A stretch of DNA of 22,457 nucleotides from Candidatus Woesearchaeota archaeon (GCA_003694495.1 RFJO01000085.1:1-22457); one strand, 5' to 3'. Counted from the first letter of the stretch, positions 5,434 through 12,654 are shown. Numbers and translations: made by a program. Notes: generated from the letters alone by a model not told the origin.

Positions 5434-7086
5434 ATTCCTTCAAAAAAGAGAAAACACATTATAGCAGTCACTGGCGGCGTTCTGTCGAGCTTAGGCAAAG
5501 GCATCCTTACTTCATCTTTGGCAACCTTGCTTGAAGCCCAGAACAATGTTGTAACTGCAATGAAACTTGATCCTTACATTAATGTTGACGCTGGCACAAT
5601 GAACCCGAAAGAGCACGGCGAAGTTTACGTAACAGATGACGGGTTTGAGACTGACCAAGACCTTGGGAATTATGAAAGGTTTACAAGCAACCTTCTGACT
5701 ACAAGACACCACAGCGTAACCAACGGCCAGATTTGGCAGGAAGTTATAAGGAAAGAACGTGAAGGGTATTATCAAGGCAAATGCGTTGAATATTCTGCAT
5801 TAACAGAAGAAATAATTAAACGTATAAAGAATGTTCAAGAAATAAGCAATGCTGATTATACTTTAGTCGAATTAGGCGGCACTGTCGGTGAAAACCTTCA
5901 CAGATGGTTTTTGGATGCGTTAAGGTTAATGCAATACGACGGGGAAAGCATTTCTTTCATTCACATGGGCCTAGTTCCAACCCCATCCAAAGTTGGCGAG
6001 CAAAAAACCAAACCCTTACAAGAATCCATACACTTGTTAAGAGGCACAGGCATTAACCCTGACTTTGTGGTTGGCAGGTCAGAGCAAATGCTTGACGAAG
6101 AAAGAATAAAAAAGATTGCCCGAAACTGCAGTATCCCTGTAGAAAACATTATCTCAGCTTATGACGAAGATAACATTTACAAGATTCCTTTAAACCTTGA
6201 AGAGCAAGAGTTGGACATAAAACTTTTGCAAACTTTCGGTGAACGTTACAAGCGTACTAAAAGACTCAAACCATGGAGGAAATTAGTTGATTTAATTTCT
6301 ACAATACCTGAAGAAAACTCTCTTAACATAGGCATGATAGGCAAATACCAAAACACTGGCGATTTTACTCTTTCAGACACTTACATTAGTGTTATCCAGT
6401 CGTTAAAGATAGCCGCATGGCACCAAGGCTACAATGTTAAAATAACCTGGGTCAACGCAGAAGACTTTGAAAAAAGCAATGCAAAACTAAGGCAGTTGAA
6501 AGACCTTGACGGCATAGTCGTGCCTGGCGGTTTTGGAAGCAGAGGCATTGAAGGCAAGATCAAAGCAATCAGTTATGCTAGAAGGAACCAGATACCTTTC
6601 TTAGGGTTATGCTACGGGTTACAGTTGGCAGTTATTGAATACGCCAGAAACGTTTTAGGCTTAAAATCAGCCAACACCACAGAAGTTGACGATAACACGC
6701 CTCACCCGGTAATTCATATGCTGCCAGAGCAAGCTGAAAAACTTGCCAACGGCGACTTTGGCGGATCAATGAGGCTTGGCGCATATAGAGCAGAGTTAAC
6801 CCAAGACACAATCGTGCAAAAGCTTTACAACGAAACAATCATTTCGGAACGTCATAGGCACAGGCTTGAAGTCAACCACGAATATGTTGACCAGTTAAAA
6901 AATAAAGGCTTAGTGGTTTCAGGCATTAACCCTGAACGGAACCTTGTCGAGTTCATCGAACTTCCTCAAGACAAGCACCCATACTTTGTTGCAACCCAAG
7001 CCCACCCAGAATTCAAGTCACGGTTCTTACACCCTGCACCGTTGTTCACAGGCTTAATAAAAGCAGCAATAAATATTCGCCATTAA
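5434..7086 (+). CDS. pyrG: CTP synthase (glutamine-hydrolysing), AUU start
   Basis: CTP synthase makes CTP from UTP, ATP and glutamine (EC 6.3.4.2). The N-terminal synthetase domain has the P-loop region TGGVLSSLGKG (residues 13-23) and later SDTYISVIQSL near the start of the amidotransferase domain. That class I domain has VVPGGFGSRG, nucleophile Cys393 in GLCYGLQ, and HPEFKSR near the C-terminus. The P-loop lies upstream of the first usual start codon (TTG at 5518), so translation must begin earlier. An in-frame TGA at 5425-5427 leaves no ATG, GTG or TTG before the P-loop. ATT at 5434, 5 bases after GGTGAT, gives 550 residues, normal for the family. A sequencing error changing ATG to ATT is the main alternative. 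A T6 run (7093-7098) follows the stop. Confidence 0.93.
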   Translation: MPSKKRKHIIAVTGGVLSSLGKGILTSSLATLLEAQNNVVTAMKLDPYINVDAGTMNPKEHGEVYVTDDGFETDQDLGNYERFTSNLLTTRHHSVTNGQIWQEVIRKEREGYYQGKCVEYSALTEEIIKRIKNVQEISNADYTLVELGGTVGENLHRWFLDALRLMQYDGESISFIHMGLVPTPSKVGEQKTKPLQESIHLLRGTGINPDFVVGRSEQMLDEERIKKIARNCSIPVENIISAYDEDNIYKIPLNLEEQELDIKLLQTFGERYKRTKRLKPWRKLVDLISTIPEENSLNIGMIGKYQNTGDFTLSDTYISVIQSLKIAAWHQGYNVKITWVNAEDFEKSNAKLRQLKDLDGIVVPGGFGSRGIEGKIKAISYARRNQIPFLGLCYGLQLAVIEYARNVLGLKSANTTEVDDNTPHPVIHMLPEQAEKLANGDFGGSMRLGAYRAELTQDTIVQKLYNETIISERHRHRLEVNHEYVDQLKNKGLVVSGINPERNLVEFIELPQDKHPYFVATQAHPEFKSRFLHPAPLFTGLIKAAINIRH

Positions 7087-7178
7087 GATAAATTTTTTCC
7101 GAATGTGATAATTTGAGTTAGCGAATGAAACAAGATTTCTTGTTAATGCATATTATATGAGATAAATATTAAACCCTA

Positions 7179-7235
7179 GATTGCAACGACATCGAGCACT
7201 ACAACAATGTTAGGAGTATGGAGCAGAGCAAGAAA
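7179..7235 (+). pseudogene. Decayed fragment of a RelE-type toxin gene
   Basis: In one frame this reads DIEHYNNVRSMEQSKK (7188-7235), which resembles DIEHYKNLRYDMKDSKR in the intact toxin at 153-419. Codons for the shared residues are often different, so this is a diverged relative rather than a recent copy. No start codon or flanking homology is visible. The rest of 7087-7260 shows no other gene. The match is short and could be chance. Confidence 0.35.
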
Positions 7236-7262
7236 AATATATTTGCCCTTTCCTTTCGTAAA

Positions 7263-7273
7263 GTATTTAAATA
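7263..7273 (+). promoter_or_regulatory. TATA box for the fluoride riboswitch-crcB operon
   Basis: GTATTTAAATA is centred near 7268, which puts the transcription start near 7294, exactly where the riboswitch aptamer begins. Confidence 0.55.
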
Positions 7274-7293
7274 AGTAATTGTATTAACAAATA

Positions 7294-7349
7294 TCGGCGA
7301 TGAAGTCCGCCTTGGCTTGCGCCAAAACCGCTACAGCTAATGACTTCTA
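7294..7349 (+). promoter_or_regulatory. Fluoride riboswitch (crcB motif)
   Basis: The conserved blocks of the crcB RNA are present in order: GGCGATG (7296-7302) with GTCCGCC (7305-7311), a short hairpin TTGGC-TTGC-GCCAA (7312-7325), AACCGC (7326-7331), and GCTAATGACTTCTA (7336-7349). It lies directly before crcB, the known target of this class. Control looks translational. C7308-C7316 can pair over 9 bp (one G-U) with 7359-7367, which covers the crcB ribosome binding site GGTGA. The same bases are used by the aptamer's own stems, so fluoride binding should free the site. The pairing is seen in the sequence; the switch direction is inferred from the family, where fluoride turns expression on. 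Confidence 0.9.
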
Positions 7350-7372
7350 ATTAAATTTGCCAAGGTGAAAAT

Positions 7373-7750
7373 ATGTATATGTTACTACTCATCGGCATTG
7401 GAGGCTTTATTGGAGCGGTTTTAAGATATTCAATAAGCGGCTGGATCCAAAATGGCTTAGTTACATTTCCAATAGGGACGCTAGGAGTGAATTTCATTGG
7501 AAGTTTTTTCCTGAGTTTAGTGATGTATCTTTCAGAATATAAAGAATTATTCAACGAGGAAACAAGAATTTTCCTAACAATTGGATTATTAGGAGCTTTT
7601 ACGACAATGTCTACATTCAGCTATGAATCATTTAAGCTATTGGAACAAAAAGAAATAGTTTTATTAAGTCTCAATGTGATAGGGACAATAGTACTGACAT
7701 TTTTTGCAGTATATTTAGGAAAATTCATTGTTGTAAATTTATGGAGGTGA
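7373..7750 (+). CDS. crcB: Fluoride exporter CrcB/Fluc
   Basis: The 125-residue protein has four membrane segments and the Fluc signatures GGFIGAVLRYSI (11-22), TLGVNFIGSFFLS with the pore Asn (about 36-48), and GLLGAFTTMSTFSYE (about 72-86). Fluc proteins form dual-topology dimers that let F- leave the cytoplasm. The Asn, the Phe pair and the Thr/Ser track are all present. A ribosome binding site GGTGA (7364-7368) fixes the ATG at 7373. The stop overlaps the ribosome binding site of the following DUF190 gene. Glycine is coded mainly by GGA here, against mainly GGC in the flanking housekeeping genes, which suggests acquisition by transfer. Confidence 0.95.
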   Translation: MYMLLLIGIGGFIGAVLRYSISGWIQNGLVTFPIGTLGVNFIGSFFLSLVMYLSEYKELFNEETRIFLTIGLLGAFTTMSTFSYESFKLLEQKEIVLLSLNVIGTIVLTFFAVYLGKFIVVNLWR

Positions 7751-7755
7751 TGAAA

Positions 7756-8103
7756 ATGAAAAAAGAATCAGAAGCAATATTGTTAAGAATATTTATTGGT
7801 GAATCAGATGAATATGAAGGAAAAAAACTCTACAAGCATATTATTGAAATGCTGAGAAATGAAGGAATAGCTGGGGCAACAGTTTTAAGGGGCATATCAG
7901 GTTTTGGCAAAACAAGCCACATCCATACAACATCTATTTTGAGATTATCGACAGATTTGCCAATAGTTATTGAGGTTACTGATAACAAGGAAAATATAGA
8001 AAGAATAAAGCCAAAGCTGGATAAAGTAATAAAAGAAGGGCTCATAACTGAAGAAAAAGTAAAAATAATATTTTATGAAGGGAATAAAGCAAAGAGACAG
8101 TAG
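7756..8103 (+). CDS. DUF190 family protein (CrcB partner)
   Basis: From the ATG at 7756 the protein has 115 residues. The conserved core is LLRIFIGESDEYEGKKLYKHIIEMLRNEGIAGATVLRGISGFG, followed by LSTDLPIVIEVTD; this is the DUF190 family, a small alpha/beta fold related to PII-like proteins and often encoded next to crcB. A role in fluoride resistance or its regulation is inferred from this association only. Two upstream in-frame ATGs (7741, 7750) exist, but GGAGGTGA (7743-7750) is placed 5 bases before 7756, so that start is preferred. The gene follows crcB in one transcript and shares its atypical codon use. Confidence 0.85.
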   Translation: MKKESEAILLRIFIGESDEYEGKKLYKHIIEMLRNEGIAGATVLRGISGFGKTSHIHTTSILRLSTDLPIVIEVTDNKENIERIKPKLDKVIKEGLITEEKVKIIFYEGNKAKRQ

Positions 8104-8150
8104 CTAAAAATTTTCTTGCTCGAATTATCTAACTTATAACAAATAATTAA

Positions 8151-8159
8151 GTTTAAATA
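8151..8159 (+). promoter_or_regulatory. TATA box for the membrane protein-rlmH operon
   Basis: GTTTAAATA is centred about 28 bases before the ATG at 8183, consistent with a leaderless mRNA. Confidence 0.45.
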
Positions 8160-8182
8160 GTTATTAAATTACTAAATATCAT

Positions 8183-8458
8183 ATGGTAAACGCTTTAATA
8201 AAAATCCTTATTATACTTATAATAATTTATCTATTGATAACAGCTTTCACGAAAGTTACAAAATGGATATTAAAAGTCGCCATAGTCGTATTAGTGATTG
8301 GCATATTCGTTTTAGGTTACACATCTGTTAGCGACTTTAAAATTCATGAAGAATCTAACACAAGCAAGGTTTCACCAAATGTTACATATTACAACGACAC
8401 TAACCAGTCACTCAACCCCGAACCAATTGCCAACATTACAAACTCTAGCATAAAATGA
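8183..8458 (+). CDS. Small two-helix membrane protein of unknown function
   Basis: The 91-residue protein is not recognised. Two hydrophobic helices (about residues 4-22 and 29-48) are separated by a short basic turn (KVTKWILK). A polar tail of about 40 residues follows, rich in Asn, Ser and Thr, with several NxT/NxS sequons (NTS, NVT, NDT, NQS, NIT, NSS). If the tail is outside the cell, these could be N-glycosylation sites, as archaea glycosylate NxS/T; the topology is inferred. It has its own TATA box. Its stop overlaps the rlmH start in an ATGA arrangement, so the two are cotranslated, though no functional link to rRNA methylation is known. Confidence 0.6.
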   Translation: MVNALIKILIILIIIYLLITAFTKVTKWILKVAIVVLVIGIFVLGYTSVSDFKIHEESNTSKVSPNVTYYNDTNQSLNPEPIANITNSSIK

Positions 8459-8853
8459 TCCAGATTATTTCTGTTGGAAAGTTAAAAGAAAAATTTTACG
8501 TTCAGGCGTTTGAAGAATACTTCAAGCGTACAAAAAAATATGCAAAAATTGAAAACATTGAAGCAAAAACCATTAATCAAGCATTCAAGCTTGCAAAGCA
8601 CGACATTGTTTTATTGGACGAGAACGGCAAAACTTTCACATCGTTAAAGTTCGCCAGTTTTATCAAGGATAAAAATTTAAGCTTCATTATTGGCCCAGCA
8701 GAAGGGTTTAGCGATAAAGAGAAAGTTAAAGCAAAGTTTAAGTTATCGTTGTCCAGCATGACATACCCGCACGAGCTTGCCAAGGTTATGTTAATGGAAC
8801 AAGTTTACCGTGCATTCACAATCTTAAATAACTTAAATTATCATAAAGAATAA
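8455..8853 (+). CDS. rlmH: 23S rRNA (pseudouridine-N3)-methyltransferase RlmH
   Basis: This 132-residue SPOUT methyltransferase has the RlmH hallmarks. The N-terminus is MIQIISVGKLKEKF. The glycine-containing SAM loop is FIIGPAEGFSD (about 77-87), and the C-terminal knot reads LSLSSMTYPHELAKVMLMEQVYRAF, ending in YHK. RlmH methylates N3 of the pseudouridine in helix 69 of 23S rRNA (1915 in E. coli numbering) as a homodimer. The protein is about 20 residues shorter than bacterial relatives. It is translationally coupled to the upstream membrane protein gene. Its last 13 bases overlap the end of the opposing dihydrouridine synthase gene. Confidence 0.92.
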   Translation: MIQIISVGKLKEKFYVQAFEEYFKRTKKYAKIENIEAKTINQAFKLAKHDIVLLDENGKTFTSLKFASFIKDKNLSFIIGPAEGFSDKEKVKAKFKLSLSSMTYPHELAKVMLMEQVYRAFTILNNLNYHKE

Positions 8854-9758
8854 GCATATTTCTTAACTTCTTCATAATTTTTCATTTTTGACAACTTCAA
8901 CCTATGCTTAGTTGCGTTATCCAACCCTTTCACCATCCACATTATATGCTGTTTTAGTTCAGCGGTGGCATGTTTTGTTTCATATTTTTCATAATACTCA
9001 ACAAACAACTTAATACAATTTACCCTATCTTCCTTTGTTGGAATAAATTTTTCATCTAAACATTCTTTAAACACGAAAGGAGAACACATTGCCGCCCTGC
9101 CAACCATTACTGCATCCACCTTAGTTTGTTCAACCATTTTTAGTGCATCTTCCCAGCCCCACACATCTCCGTTGCCCACTACAGGTATTGAAAGCGATGA
9201 TTTTAACGATTTTATCAACCCCCAGTCAGCTTTACCAGAATATCCCTGCTTAACAGTTCTCGCGTGCAAGGTTACAGCAGACGCGCCATTATCTTCAATT
9301 ACTTTTCCAGCTTCAAGAGCATTAACATTCTTATCATCCCACCCTGCCCGTATCTTTGCCGTAACCGGTTTATTAGTTGCAGAAACAACAGCGTTAACCA
9401 TCTTTCCTAACTTTGTTAAGTTTTTAGTGAAATACCCTCCGGCGTTTAACGCCAATATATCTTTTGACGGGCAACCGAAGTTAAGATCAATGATGTCTGC
9501 ATAAGGTTCAATAATTTTTGTTGCATTTTTAATTATTTTTTCGTCATCTCCTATAAGCTGTATCTGTAATGGCCTTTCTTCTTGACTTACAAGTATTGGC
9601 AACTTTTTTTCTTTCACAACCCACCTAGCATGTACCATAGGCGTTGCAACCAACCCAGCACCGTAATGTTTACACAACATTCTAAAAGCTAAACAATTCA
9701 CGCCGTGCATAGGTGCTAATAAAAAATTGTTTTTTAATTTAAGGTTTCCAAGTTGCAT
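8841..9758 (-). CDS. dus: tRNA-dihydrouridine synthase
   Basis: The enzyme is an FMN-dependent TIM barrel that reduces uridines in tRNA D-loops. From the ATG at 9758 it has 305 residues. Visible motifs are FLLAPMHGVNCLAFR (FMN-binding N-terminus), LQIQLIG, the catalytic Cys96 in DLNFGCPSKD, AKIRAGWDD, TLHARTVKQGYSG, IPVVGNGDVW and the phosphate-binding VMVGRAAMCSPFVF. A helical C-terminal tRNA-binding domain (about 235-305) is present. A GTG at 9773 would add five residues, but the ATG lies about 28 bases from a TATA box shared with lysS and is preferred (leaderless). The specific uridine modified cannot be told from the sequence. Confidence 0.93.
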   Translation of the reverse strand: MQLGNLKLKNNFLLAPMHGVNCLAFRMLCKHYGAGLVATPMVHARWVVKEKKLPILVSQEERPLQIQLIGDDEKIIKNATKIIEPYADIIDLNFGCPSKDILALNAGGYFTKNLTKLGKMVNAVVSATNKPVTAKIRAGWDDKNVNALEAGKVIEDNGASAVTLHARTVKQGYSGKADWGLIKSLKSSLSIPVVGNGDVWGWEDALKMVEQTKVDAVMVGRAAMCSPFVFKECLDEKFIPTKEDRVNCIKLFVEYYEKYETKHATAELKQHIMWMVKGLDNATKHRLKLSKMKNYEEVKKYAYSL

Positions 9759-9781
9759 TTTTATAGAAAACACACAAAAAC

Positions 9782-9790
9782 TTTTTAAAT
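9782..9790. promoter_or_regulatory. Shared palindromic TATA box for divergent dus and lysS
   Basis: TTTTTAAAT contains the self-complementary TTTAAA (9784-9789). It is centred 26.5 bases before the lysS ATG and 28.5 bases before the dus ATG, so one element could serve both leaderless genes within their 54-base divergent spacer. Confidence 0.5.
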
Positions 9791-9812
9791 TATACTATTC
9801 ATATAATACAAA

Positions 9813-11288
9813 ATGCAACCAGAAAATGAACTTATCAAGGTAAGATTAGAAAAATTAAACAAATGGAAAGAGTTAGGTATAAATCCTTATCCATACAAAT
9901 TTGACCAAACGCACCATTCTACTGATGTAATCAAAAAAGCTGAAACGCTTAAGCCTGGTGATGTCAGCAAAAAGTTTGTCAAAATAGCCGGCAGGGTCAT
10001 GGCTAAAAGGGTCATGGGCAACGCCAGTTTTATTCAGGTTCAGGATCAAGAAGGCACTGTGCAAGTATATTTCACAAAAAATGAGTTAAAGGAATTTTAC
10101 AAAAAGTTTAGTAAACTTCTTGACATTGGCGACATTGTAGGCGTTTACGGCAAAGTTTTCAAGACCCACAAAGGCGAACCTACAGTCCACGCTTTAAGCA
10201 TCGAACTCTTATCAAAAAACTTAAGGCCATTACCGGAAAAATATCACGGGTTGACTGACCCTGAACTAAGGTACAGGCAACGTTACGTTGACCTTTTCAC
10301 CAACCCTGAAGTTCGAAAAGTTTTTGAAACTCGTGCAAAGATTATTTCCGCAGTGAGAGAGTTCCTTGAAAGCAAAGGATTCATTGAAGCTGAGATTCCA
10401 ATTTTGCAACCAATCTACGGCGGCGCGAACGCCAGGCCGTTCAAAACCCACATTAACGCTTGGGACTTTGACATGTACTTATCCATCTCTCCTGAGTTAT
10501 ACCTAAAACGTCTTATCGTTGGCGGTTTTGAAAAAGTGTATTATCTTGGAAAAAATTTTAGGAACGAAGGCGTTGACAAAACCCACAACCCAGAGTTTAC
10601 CATGATGGAATGTTACCAGGCTTATGCTGATTATTACGACATGATGGAGTTAACTGAAGATTTATACGTTTATGTTTGCAACAAAGTTCTTGGCACAACC
10701 AAAGTAAAGTACGGCGACAAAATCATAGACTTCAAAAAACCATGGAAAAGGTTGCCAATGAAAGAGGCTATCAAGAAATACGCTGAGATTGATGTAGACA
10801 AAATGGACGATGAAGAAATTAAAACTTTCATGCGCAATTTCAACATTGAATATGAAGGCGATTATTCCAGAGACCTCGCCATTGAACTAATCTTTGAAGA
10901 ACTTTGCGAAGACAAGATTATCCAGCCTACCTTCATCACTGAACATCCTGTTGCCTCGACTGCATTATGTAAAGTTAAAAGGGAAGACAATTCAGTCCTT
11001 GAAAGGTTTGAACCATTTGTGAACGGCTGGGAAATCGGCAACGCGTATTCTGAGCTTAACGATCCAATTAAGCAAAGAGAATTGTTAAAAGAACAAGAAG
11101 AGAAAGGCCGTGGCGGGGATGAAGAGTTCCACCCCATGGACGAAGACTACGTTCAGGCACTTGAATACGGCATGGCACCAACTGGAGGTTTAGGCCTTGG
11201 TATAGACAGGATGGTAATGCTGTTAACAAACTCAGCCACCATAAGAGATGTCATATTATTCCCTACAATGAAACCTAAAGAAGATTAA
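9813..11288 (+). CDS. lysS: Lysyl-tRNA synthetase, class II
   Basis: The 491-residue enzyme charges tRNA-Lys. An OB-fold anticodon-binding domain (about 55-135, with VKIAGRVMAKRVMG) is followed by the class II catalytic core. Motif 1 is near DLFTNPEVRKVFETRAKII. Motif 2 is FRNEGVDKTHNPEFTMMECY, with Arg250 and the E/D pair that contact ATP and lysine. Motif 3 is GGLGLGIDRMVMLL near the C-terminus. Most euryarchaea use a class I LysRS, so the class II form suits DPANN lineages or an old transfer. The gene looks leaderless from the shared TATA box. Its stop overlaps the opposing HTH gene's stop by 4 bases. Confidence 0.96.
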   Translation: MQPENELIKVRLEKLNKWKELGINPYPYKFDQTHHSTDVIKKAETLKPGDVSKKFVKIAGRVMAKRVMGNASFIQVQDQEGTVQVYFTKNELKEFYKKFSKLLDIGDIVGVYGKVFKTHKGEPTVHALSIELLSKNLRPLPEKYHGLTDPELRYRQRYVDLFTNPEVRKVFETRAKIISAVREFLESKGFIEAEIPILQPIYGGANARPFKTHINAWDFDMYLSISPELYLKRLIVGGFEKVYYLGKNFRNEGVDKTHNPEFTMMECYQAYADYYDMMELTEDLYVYVCNKVLGTTKVKYGDKIIDFKKPWKRLPMKEAIKKYAEIDVDKMDDEEIKTFMRNFNIEYEGDYSRDLAIELIFEELCEDKIIQPTFITEHPVASTALCKVKREDNSVLERFEPFVNGWEIGNAYSELNDPIKQRELLKEQEEKGRGGDEEFHPMDEDYVQALEYGMAPTGGLGLGIDRMVMLLTNSATIRDVILFPTMKPKED

Positions 11289-12148
11289 CTCTTAACATAA
11301 TCCAAAACATCACTAGGTTTTTCAAACTCAAAAAACTCGTCTTCTTTTATTGTTGCTATATCCAAGTTATTTGGTTTTTTGGTTTTAAACACAACTAAAT
11401 TATCTATCGAAAACACTTCGCTTATTTTTAAAAAGTTTTTATTAATCTTATCACCCAGCATTGTCAGGATTGTTTCATCATTATACTTTGCCAGTAAATC
11501 AAAGCCTTTTTTTCCTATCTCTGTCACACTAAACCCTAAACTATCATACTTCCTTGCCACAGGTTTTGTAAGTTCATCGTTAAACTTTTCAGCTATTGGT
11601 TTCAAACTAAGTTGATTAAAGACCTCTTCACCAAACAAATCAAAGATCCTTTCTGCTGTTATTAGATTAACATAACTATCACATTGTTCATATTTTTTAA
11701 TCATTTTAGGGGTGACACAAAGCTTTTTTGCCAAAGAATTTAATGAATAATTAAATTCTTCCCTGGTTTTTTTAAACTTATCTTTATCTAATGACACAAC
11801 AAACCCTGCATTTGATGATTTTACATAAAGAGGTTGTTTAGAGATTATAGAGGTAAATGTGTTAATATTAACTGTTGTTATACCATTCCTTGAATATAAC
11901 ACGCCATCTTCAATAATTTGCCCTGAAGATTGTGCAACAATTACAGGGATTGAATTCGTATAAGATGCAACCTTTTTCATGTTTTCCAAGTTTGCCTGTG
12001 TTAAGCTATTTGCCTCTTTTAAGCATTTTATAAGGTATTTCTCTTCACCTTTTACAGCTATCACATCAAACACACATCCTACCTGTTTAACTATAAAATT
12101 CCTTTCAAGCAACGCAATACTCACGTCATCCACAATTTTATTTTTCAT
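11285..12148 (-). CDS. Archaeal HTH-type transcriptional regulator with nuclease-like N-terminus
   Basis: This 287-residue protein matches the archaeal family of putative HTH regulators (HAMAP MF_00584 type). Residues 1-100 (VDDVSIALLERNFIVKQVG...FDVIAVKGEEKYLIKCL) form an alpha/beta domain like restriction-endonuclease folds, though a full catalytic set is not evident. Residues about 130-160 (TREEFNYSLNSLAKKLCVTP followed by IKKYEQ) are a Cro/C1-type helix-turn-helix. The C-terminal 110 residues contain conserved VARKYDSLGFSVTEIGKKGFDLLA. Targets are unknown. Its ATG overlaps the fibrillarin stop (ATGA), so it is the last gene of the run from 13707 and may be translationally coupled to the C/D RNP genes. 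Confidence 0.82.
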   Translation of the reverse strand: MKNKIVDDVSIALLERNFIVKQVGCVFDVIAVKGEEKYLIKCLKEANSLTQANLENMKKVASYTNSIPVIVAQSSGQIIEDGVLYSRNGITTVNINTFTSIISKQPLYVKSSNAGFVVSLDKDKFKKTREEFNYSLNSLAKKLCVTPKMIKKYEQCDSYVNLITAERIFDLFGEEVFNQLSLKPIAEKFNDELTKPVARKYDSLGFSVTEIGKKGFDLLAKYNDETILTMLGDKINKNFLKISEVFSIDNLVVFKTKKPNNLDIATIKEDEFFEFEKPSDVLDYVKS

Positions 12149-12654
12149 TTTTTTCTTCCGATGATTGCATAATGTTTCTTATGTGTTTTTTCCATGTCGA
12201 TTATTTCGTAATCGTACCCAGGCAAGTTAAGTTCTTTAATAAGCTCTTTTTTCGGCTTAACTGCATCAATACTGGATGCCTTGACAATCAAAATAAATCT
12301 CCCCTTCTCCTTTAAAAACCTTTTTGCATTTTTCAAGAATATATTTATCTGGTTCCTTTGCGCCAAGTCCTGGTAAATAAAATCCACTTTATCAATATAC
12401 TTAGCATAAGTTTCAGGCTTGTTAGCATCATACAACATTGGCGCCATGTTTTTGTTAGCTTTGCATACTTTAACTAATTCTTTCATCACTGTTGGCGCCA
12501 CTTCCAGGCAATACACAAAACCTTCATCGCCAACCATTTCAGACACTATCTTTGCCGTCACACCATGCGATGCTCCCAGGTATAACACAACATCGCCCTT
12601 ATTTAAATTAATCTTATAACCTTTATCAATTAAAGCTTTAAGTTTTGAAGTCAT
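12145..12654 (-). CDS. flpA: Fibrillarin-like rRNA/tRNA 2'-O-methyltransferase, catalytic domain only
   Basis: Fibrillarin is the SAM-dependent methyltransferase of box C/D ribonucleoproteins. All four catalytic residues of the family can be placed: Lys4 (in TSKL), Asp96 (IYQDLAQ), Lys125 (IVKASSID) and His161 (THKKHYAII). The SAM loop is LYLGASHG (24-31), and CLEVAP follows. At 169 residues it is about 60 shorter than usual archaeal fibrillarins: it starts exactly at the catalytic domain and lacks the N-terminal beta-rich domain. No lost N-terminus is hidden upstream, because its ATG overlaps the Nop5 stop by 4 bases. Operon position next to nop5 is the classic archaeal arrangement. Confidence 0.92.
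   Translation of the reverse strand: MTSKLKALIDKGYKINLNKGDVVLYLGASHGVTAKIVSEMVGDEGFVYCLEVAPTVMKELVKVCKANKNMAPMLYDANKPETYAKYIDKVDFIYQDLAQRNQINIFLKNAKRFLKEKGRFILIVKASSIDAVKPKKELIKELNLPGYDYEIIDMEKTHKKHYAIIGRKK

Noticed and set aside
5518..5520. TTG at 5518 as the CTP synthase start
   Set aside because: It would remove the conserved P-loop GGVLSSLGKG, which is plainly encoded upstream in the same frame.
9759..9773. GTG start for the dihydrouridine synthase
   Set aside because: It adds only five residues and lies closer to the TATA box than the expected transcription start; the ATG at 9758 fits a leaderless mRNA.
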